Below are positions 59,426 to 64,000 of a stretch of 64,000 nucleotides of DNA, one piece after another. The stretch is from Apostichopus japonicus. Lineage: Eukaryota > Echinodermata > Holothuroidea > Aspidochirotida > Stichopodidae. The notes below the pieces were generated by a model. The model saw only the letters and a list, made by a program, of their open reading frames with translations. It did no database searches and was not told the origin of the DNA. The stretch's first letter is position 1; every line of letters starts with the position of its first letter. The DNA lies in contig NC_092576.1 in assembly GCF_037975245.1 (NCBI RefSeq), positions 22,383,611-22,447,610 on the forward strand, written 5' to 3'. Both the position numbers and the translations under genes were made by a program.

Positions 59426-61473
59426 GGTCAATTCCATGATAAGGTCAACATGACCTTTAAAATCATTGTACATTAAAATTGTATAAGTTTCCAATAAATA
59501 GAATACTTGTAGTTACTAAAAATAATTTTTTCACCCCCGAAACGTCATTTGTTTGATTATGGGGTTGGTAATAACAAGTGGTTCCCGTAGAAACTAAATT
59601 ATGAAAAATACAGTGAAATTTCATTTTGTGCAGATTTGTACATAGTAATCATAGGTATCATCAGTTTTTTGGACTAATTATATTTGCTATAGCATAGTGC
59701 TCACTTAACAGCTTCAATTTTTTTTCGACATCAAGGCATTAGACAATAGTGGTGAATTGAAAACACCCTCGATTTACTGTCACGCGAGTCACAAAATTTA
59801 CTGTTTTTGTTTTTTTTCTCCTTGCCTGAACAATAGTTTTACTCCAAATAATGAATATCAAGTCTTCACCTAGATACCAAAAGGATTACTGAATTTTCCT
59901 TTCCAGAAGATATTCAAATTTTGCGGAAAATCACCCTTTACGAATGTCACGCGAGTCACGTCACGCGAGTCACGTCAATTCAAGATAGTGTTTCTACCTA
60001 TTAACTGTGTGTTTGACTAATTATATTTGCTATATAGTATAGTGCTCACTTAATAGCTTCAATTTTACTTTGACATCAAGGCTTCAAACAACAGTGGTAA
60101 ATTGAAAACAGTAAACACCCTCGATTTACTGTCACGTGAGTCAAAAAATTGACTGTTTTTGTTTTTTTCTCCTTGCCTGCACAAAAGTTTTACTCCAAAT
60201 AATGAATATCAAGTCTTCACATAGATACCAAAAGGATAACTGAATTTTCCTTTTCAGGAGATATTCAAATTTTGCGGAAAATCACCCTTTACGAATGTCA
60301 TGCGAGTTACGTCACGCGAGTCACGACAGTGTTTCTACCTATTTACTGTGTGAAAATTACAGGGATGTTATAGGATGATGAATGAATCACTGATTAAAGA
60401 TATCATATATGCATTCCCCTTTAGTTCTAGGCAACTTGAATAATATGGGCACACATAATTAAACTAATTATAATAATTTCATTTGAAATATCAGAATTTA
60501 AAATCTGAATATTTATTTGCAATATAATGCCTATTTTATCACCACATTTGGAATGTTAGCACCTGTCATTGATTTTTTAGTAATATACAAAAACATAATC
60601 TATATTTGTATCTGGCAATGCCATGTGCTATGACTTGACAACTTTAAGCTTTTAACTGCTCAATCATTCCCAAAATCCTATGAGCAACTGCATCTTCTCA
60701 AATATTACACTTTTGGTTTATTCAAATATGACAAATGAGATAGGTAATTTGAATCACATTTTGATAGATCTGTTTCTGCTATAACTTTCAAATGAGTGAC
60801 TTCAACAGACTAAATATTGTTATAAATATTAGTTGACAAGATATATTGCCTGAACAACTGTACAGCCCGTACAGTATATTACCTACTGTCTGCAGTCATG
60901 AAGGTAACTCGGGGACATGAATATCATCTGGACATTCCCAAGGGAAGTACCTCTAGGACACTTTCTAGACCAATGAATGTTATATTTCACTATGCAAGAT
61001 CTATACCTTCGATTCACTACTGCATTTGGTCTAGAACTATCCGAAAAGTGAACTTGTCACGCGAGTCACGTTTTCTTGTCACGCGAGTCACAATACATCT
61101 TCATCCTTATTTTCATGCGTTACTACATTTTTTCCAAGTTGCATAGCAATTGAGGTAGAGGTGTTTTTCAACTTCGTTATGATTATAAAAAGTTATTGGA
61201 AACATTTTAATAAGACATAAGAAATCGAACATTTGTGTGTGCATTCTGATTTTTGCTAATAGTAACTGTCACGCGAGTCACGTTTAGTTTTTTGCCAATT
61301 TCACCCCCAATACTTGAGGTATAAATATTTTTTCTCTACTGTTGTAAGCATTAAGGCTACCTTCACTGACTACATGAATGCTGTTCTCCCAGGTAATTTC
61401 TTTATATGTTTAATGATATCAAATAGAGAGAGATTTTAGTAAAAATGTCACGCGAGTCACCATGGAATTGACC
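59426..61473. mobile_element. DNA transposon with 13-bp TIRs and repeated 14-bp motif, 2048 bp
   Basis: GGTCAATTCCATG at the left end (59426-59438) is exactly inverted as CATGGAATTGACC at the right end (61461-61473). CTAT flanks both ends (59422-59425 and 61474-61477), a likely 4-bp target duplication. Inside, GTCACGCGAGTCAC occurs exactly at 59779, 59946, 59960, 60311, 61056, 61078, 61268 and 61447, with variants at 60131 and 60298. No transposase frame is present, so it is non-autonomous. The superfamily was not assigned. Confidence 0.75.
59672..60353 (+). repeat. 343-bp tandem duplication inside the 2048-bp element
   Basis: Copy 1 starts at 59672 and copy 2 at 60015, each with ACTAATTATATTTGCTATA, CTCGATTTACTGTCAC, CCAAATAATGAATATCAAG, TTTTGCGGAAAATCACCC and GTGTTTCTACCTATT in the same order. 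Copy 2 has several base changes within its 14-bp motifs. Confidence 0.9.
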
Positions 61474-61555
61474 CTATAATTATCGAAATATCACGATAAT
61501 CTTTGAACTATTTATCGTGACGTTAAAAAGCAAATATCGCCCAACCCTAGTAGGG
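61474..61555. other. End of another interrupted transposon-like repeat
   Basis: ATTATCG and CGATAAT flank a short loop, and a TATCGTGACG word follows. The stretch ends, on the other strand, as CTAGGGTTGGGCGATATTTG, a form typical of hAT-type MITE ends. The 2048-bp element probably inserted into this repeat; its left partner was not found. Confidence 0.4.
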
Positions 61556-61734
61556 TGTACGTTTCTGGAAAATTTTGTCGAGTAGCCTACACATGTCATT
61601 ATCAAACCGGGGTTGAGCTATACAGCAGCTTGAAGCTTCTCTGCTTGAAACAATGCAATACAATGTGGAGAAATAAACTGAAACTGTATCGCAAATTAGC
61701 TTGCATTAAAATTTTCACCGAATAGTAACTTATA

Positions 61735-61835
61735 TCTCTAACCACATGGCAGCCTAACACACTAAGTCAATGGGAAAATCAAGCCTAAACCATCTGTTTA
61801 TTCGTTGAATTTGTGTCGCAGTTAGCTTCAGCGAT
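61735..61835 (+). repeat. ~130-bp tandem family, single partial copy
   Basis: ACCACATGGCAGCCTAACAC, ACTAAGTCAATGGGAAA and CCATCTGTTTATTCG match units at 32053-32375 in the same orientation. Confidence 0.7.
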
Positions 61836-64000
61836 CAACATTACGGTCGATGTTCTCTCTTTAACATACATATGTGGCATAGCTTAACTATTGTTTTGCT
61901 TAAATTCTGGTTTGTCAATATGGGTTTTCTGAAGTTCTTGGGGGCATAGATTTTATGCAATGGCTGATTCAGTGTTTAATTCATAGTTACGTACCACTCC
62001 TTGAACAAGGCTCATAATGTATAGGCCCAGGTAAAGGCTGCTTTTATCGAACTTTCGAGTAGCGGAGTTTCACAATTGTTCATAAGAGACCCAAGAAATT
62101 TTATTTGTGAGGTTTGATAACGTGGAAGATTCGCAAGAATTATATAAAGTACTGAATCGCGGACATTTGGTAGTGGCGGATTTTAGTGTATAAGTCACTT
62201 TGCAACATAAACTACCACTCCATTGACTGTCAAAACCGCAAAAGGTAATCCGGTCACATGGTCAAGTTTGCTCATTGTTTGTGGAGAATAACCAGCCTTG
62301 TGTTGTCAGGACACTGTGCTCATTACTCCGGCTGGCAACCAGCTTGTGTGCATTCACCCATGGGACCAATATGCACATGCATAATGAGCAAGGGGTGCGA
62401 GATTTCCGCCGGCCCGGAACCGGCGGTTAGATTTGCGAGGCTTCCCTAAAGTAAGTGAGGGTAATATGCAAACAATATGTCCAGAAGATTACAACTACAG
62501 CAATCAATTTAAGACAGAAAGTTAAAGAAATTAATCTTAATGCTTTCTTGTGTGCCTTAGGTGTGTGTGCTTTGCTATACCGTTGCTGAATGAAGAGGGG
62601 TTGGCAGCTGGGAGTGAAGGGGGCAAGCATGGTTGAGGAGGTTAAATTACCTGTCTCGCTTTATCCATAAGAGTGGGGGGTAGTGAGCAGCACTTGCCTC
62701 CACCCCCCTCAATGGAAAATTAAAATAGGAAGAAAAAACAACTCCCGCTGAGGTTTTTAATTCCAGTGAATTGTTATTCCTTTGAGATGTATTTTGTTCT
62801 GTAAAAAGTTTCAACTCATCCGCTCTAACTATACCTGACAGAATTAGTCCTTGGTAAAGACATTAAAATGATTGGATTCTTGCTGGATTTATCCAGTACT
62901 TGGTATACCAACTACTAGATAAATTTAAAACAGTGAAAAAACATCAACAAGGCTATGGGCGCGATTGTATGTCCAGACGTTCGAAACCGTTAAGGAAGGT
63001 CGTAATTCTACTGTAAGCGTTTGTCACCTGTATGGAACAATACTAGTTCTGTTTTTGGTGACATCTTTTCCTTACTCTAGAGATCAAACATGATGCTAAC
63101 CAACTCGAAGTCATTTGTGATTCCTAAAGCCAGATCTTCGTTGAAAGGATAATGAACACAGGTTTGTGTCCAAATGCGATTTTTTTTTTATTTTATTGTT
63201 TTTCTCCTTATTCAAATTACACATGTGGGCTTGTAATTAGATGTTAATTTTGTGAAGACTAAACTAGGAAAATTTGACGAGCGCAGCACTCCACGTCATA
63301 ATTTTTACATGTCTAATTTGTTTCCTAGATTTTTATCAAAACTATATATCTTGGAAACGAAAAGGGCGTTCGAAAAATGTCAACAGATTTTGAATGAAAT
63401 TATCACACGCGAATTAGCTAGGTGTCCGTAGTAATTTTAATTGCAATATTGATTGCTAAGGAATATTTTGTTGGACAAATAAATGCAATGTATGGATATT
63501 ATATATGTTTATACTATATATTATAATATTTTTTCTAATCGTAACTTTTCTCAAATCAGTCAGGTCCAATCTTAATGATAAATATGTGATTAAAGAAAGT
63601 GTAATTGGCACATGGGCATATTCACCAAAACGATTTTGAGTTGTATTCAGCACTATGTAAGGATAATGTTGAATGTAATTTTTCGAAGTATAGATCATAC
63701 TTGTAATAGTTGTACTATGATCAAACTGCTTGATATTTGTTCCATGTAAAATGTTATTTGAGATAGGTACTAACCTATAGGATACAATATTGACCACTTG
63801 CCTTGGTCTCATTTATTTCAATTATTTCTTTATGATACAAATTCGATAGACTTGGAGACATGTAAACATGGTTTAACGTACTTACTTGTTTAAACTTTGT
63901 ACTGACAAATCCCGCTAAAATATTATACAGTTTTAGTCATTTCTTGTCTAGGAAAGAGTGATTCGTAGGTATCAGTATTATATCTAATTTTAAAAAAAAC
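61836..64000. other. Unassigned sequence
   Basis: No gene or element recognised up to the window end. Short open frames lack splice support. Confidence 0.35.

Overview
The window reads as nuclear genomic DNA of an animal. It is AT-rich (by eye), dominated by introns, intergenic sequence and mobile elements, and has no dense bacterial-style gene layout. The mix of elements (a Penelope-like element with GIY-YIG nuclease, hAT-like MITEs, a tRNA-derived SINE, ~1.4 kb solo LTRs, long-TIR elements) plus an NLR-type leucine-rich-repeat exon suggests a marine invertebrate, perhaps an echinoderm such as a sea cucumber. The species call is inference.

Layout. 1-9 kb: a 2.0 kb hAT-like non-autonomous element (2723-4741), then a small two-exon gene on the minus strand (exons 8916-8970 and 5970-6061) whose junction keeps frame. 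9.5-14.5 kb: a decayed hAT transposase tail, then a nearly full-length Penelope-like retroelement with 35-bp terminal direct repeats (11310-14450). 14.5-22.3 kb: mostly unassigned, with a 232-bp tandem duplication, a candidate 36-nt exon and a pair of perfect CRE sites. 22.3-31.6 kb: the most unusual block. A long interspersed repeat with many nuclear-receptor-type half-sites appears split by two GC-rich tandem arrays in opposite orientation. Between them lie 5.3 kb carrying a decayed transposon gene and candidate host exons.

31.6-47.5 kb: a ~130-bp tandem family, an irregular minisatellite, two solo LTRs of one family (35287-36745 and 46136-47487), copies of another dispersed repeat, and an LRR exon (45121-45329, minus). 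47.5-64 kb: a first-exon candidate (51801-51875), three MITE-like elements or inverted repeats, a SINE, a 1.86 kb long-TIR element with a 6-bp target duplication, and a 2.05 kb element with 13-bp TIRs and eight exact copies of a 14-bp motif.

Genes are sparse and none forms an operon. Gene calls rest on splice signals, open frames and recognisable domains. All element family names are from pattern recognition and no database search was possible. Within each long gene-poor interval I state what is visible or that nothing was recognised.
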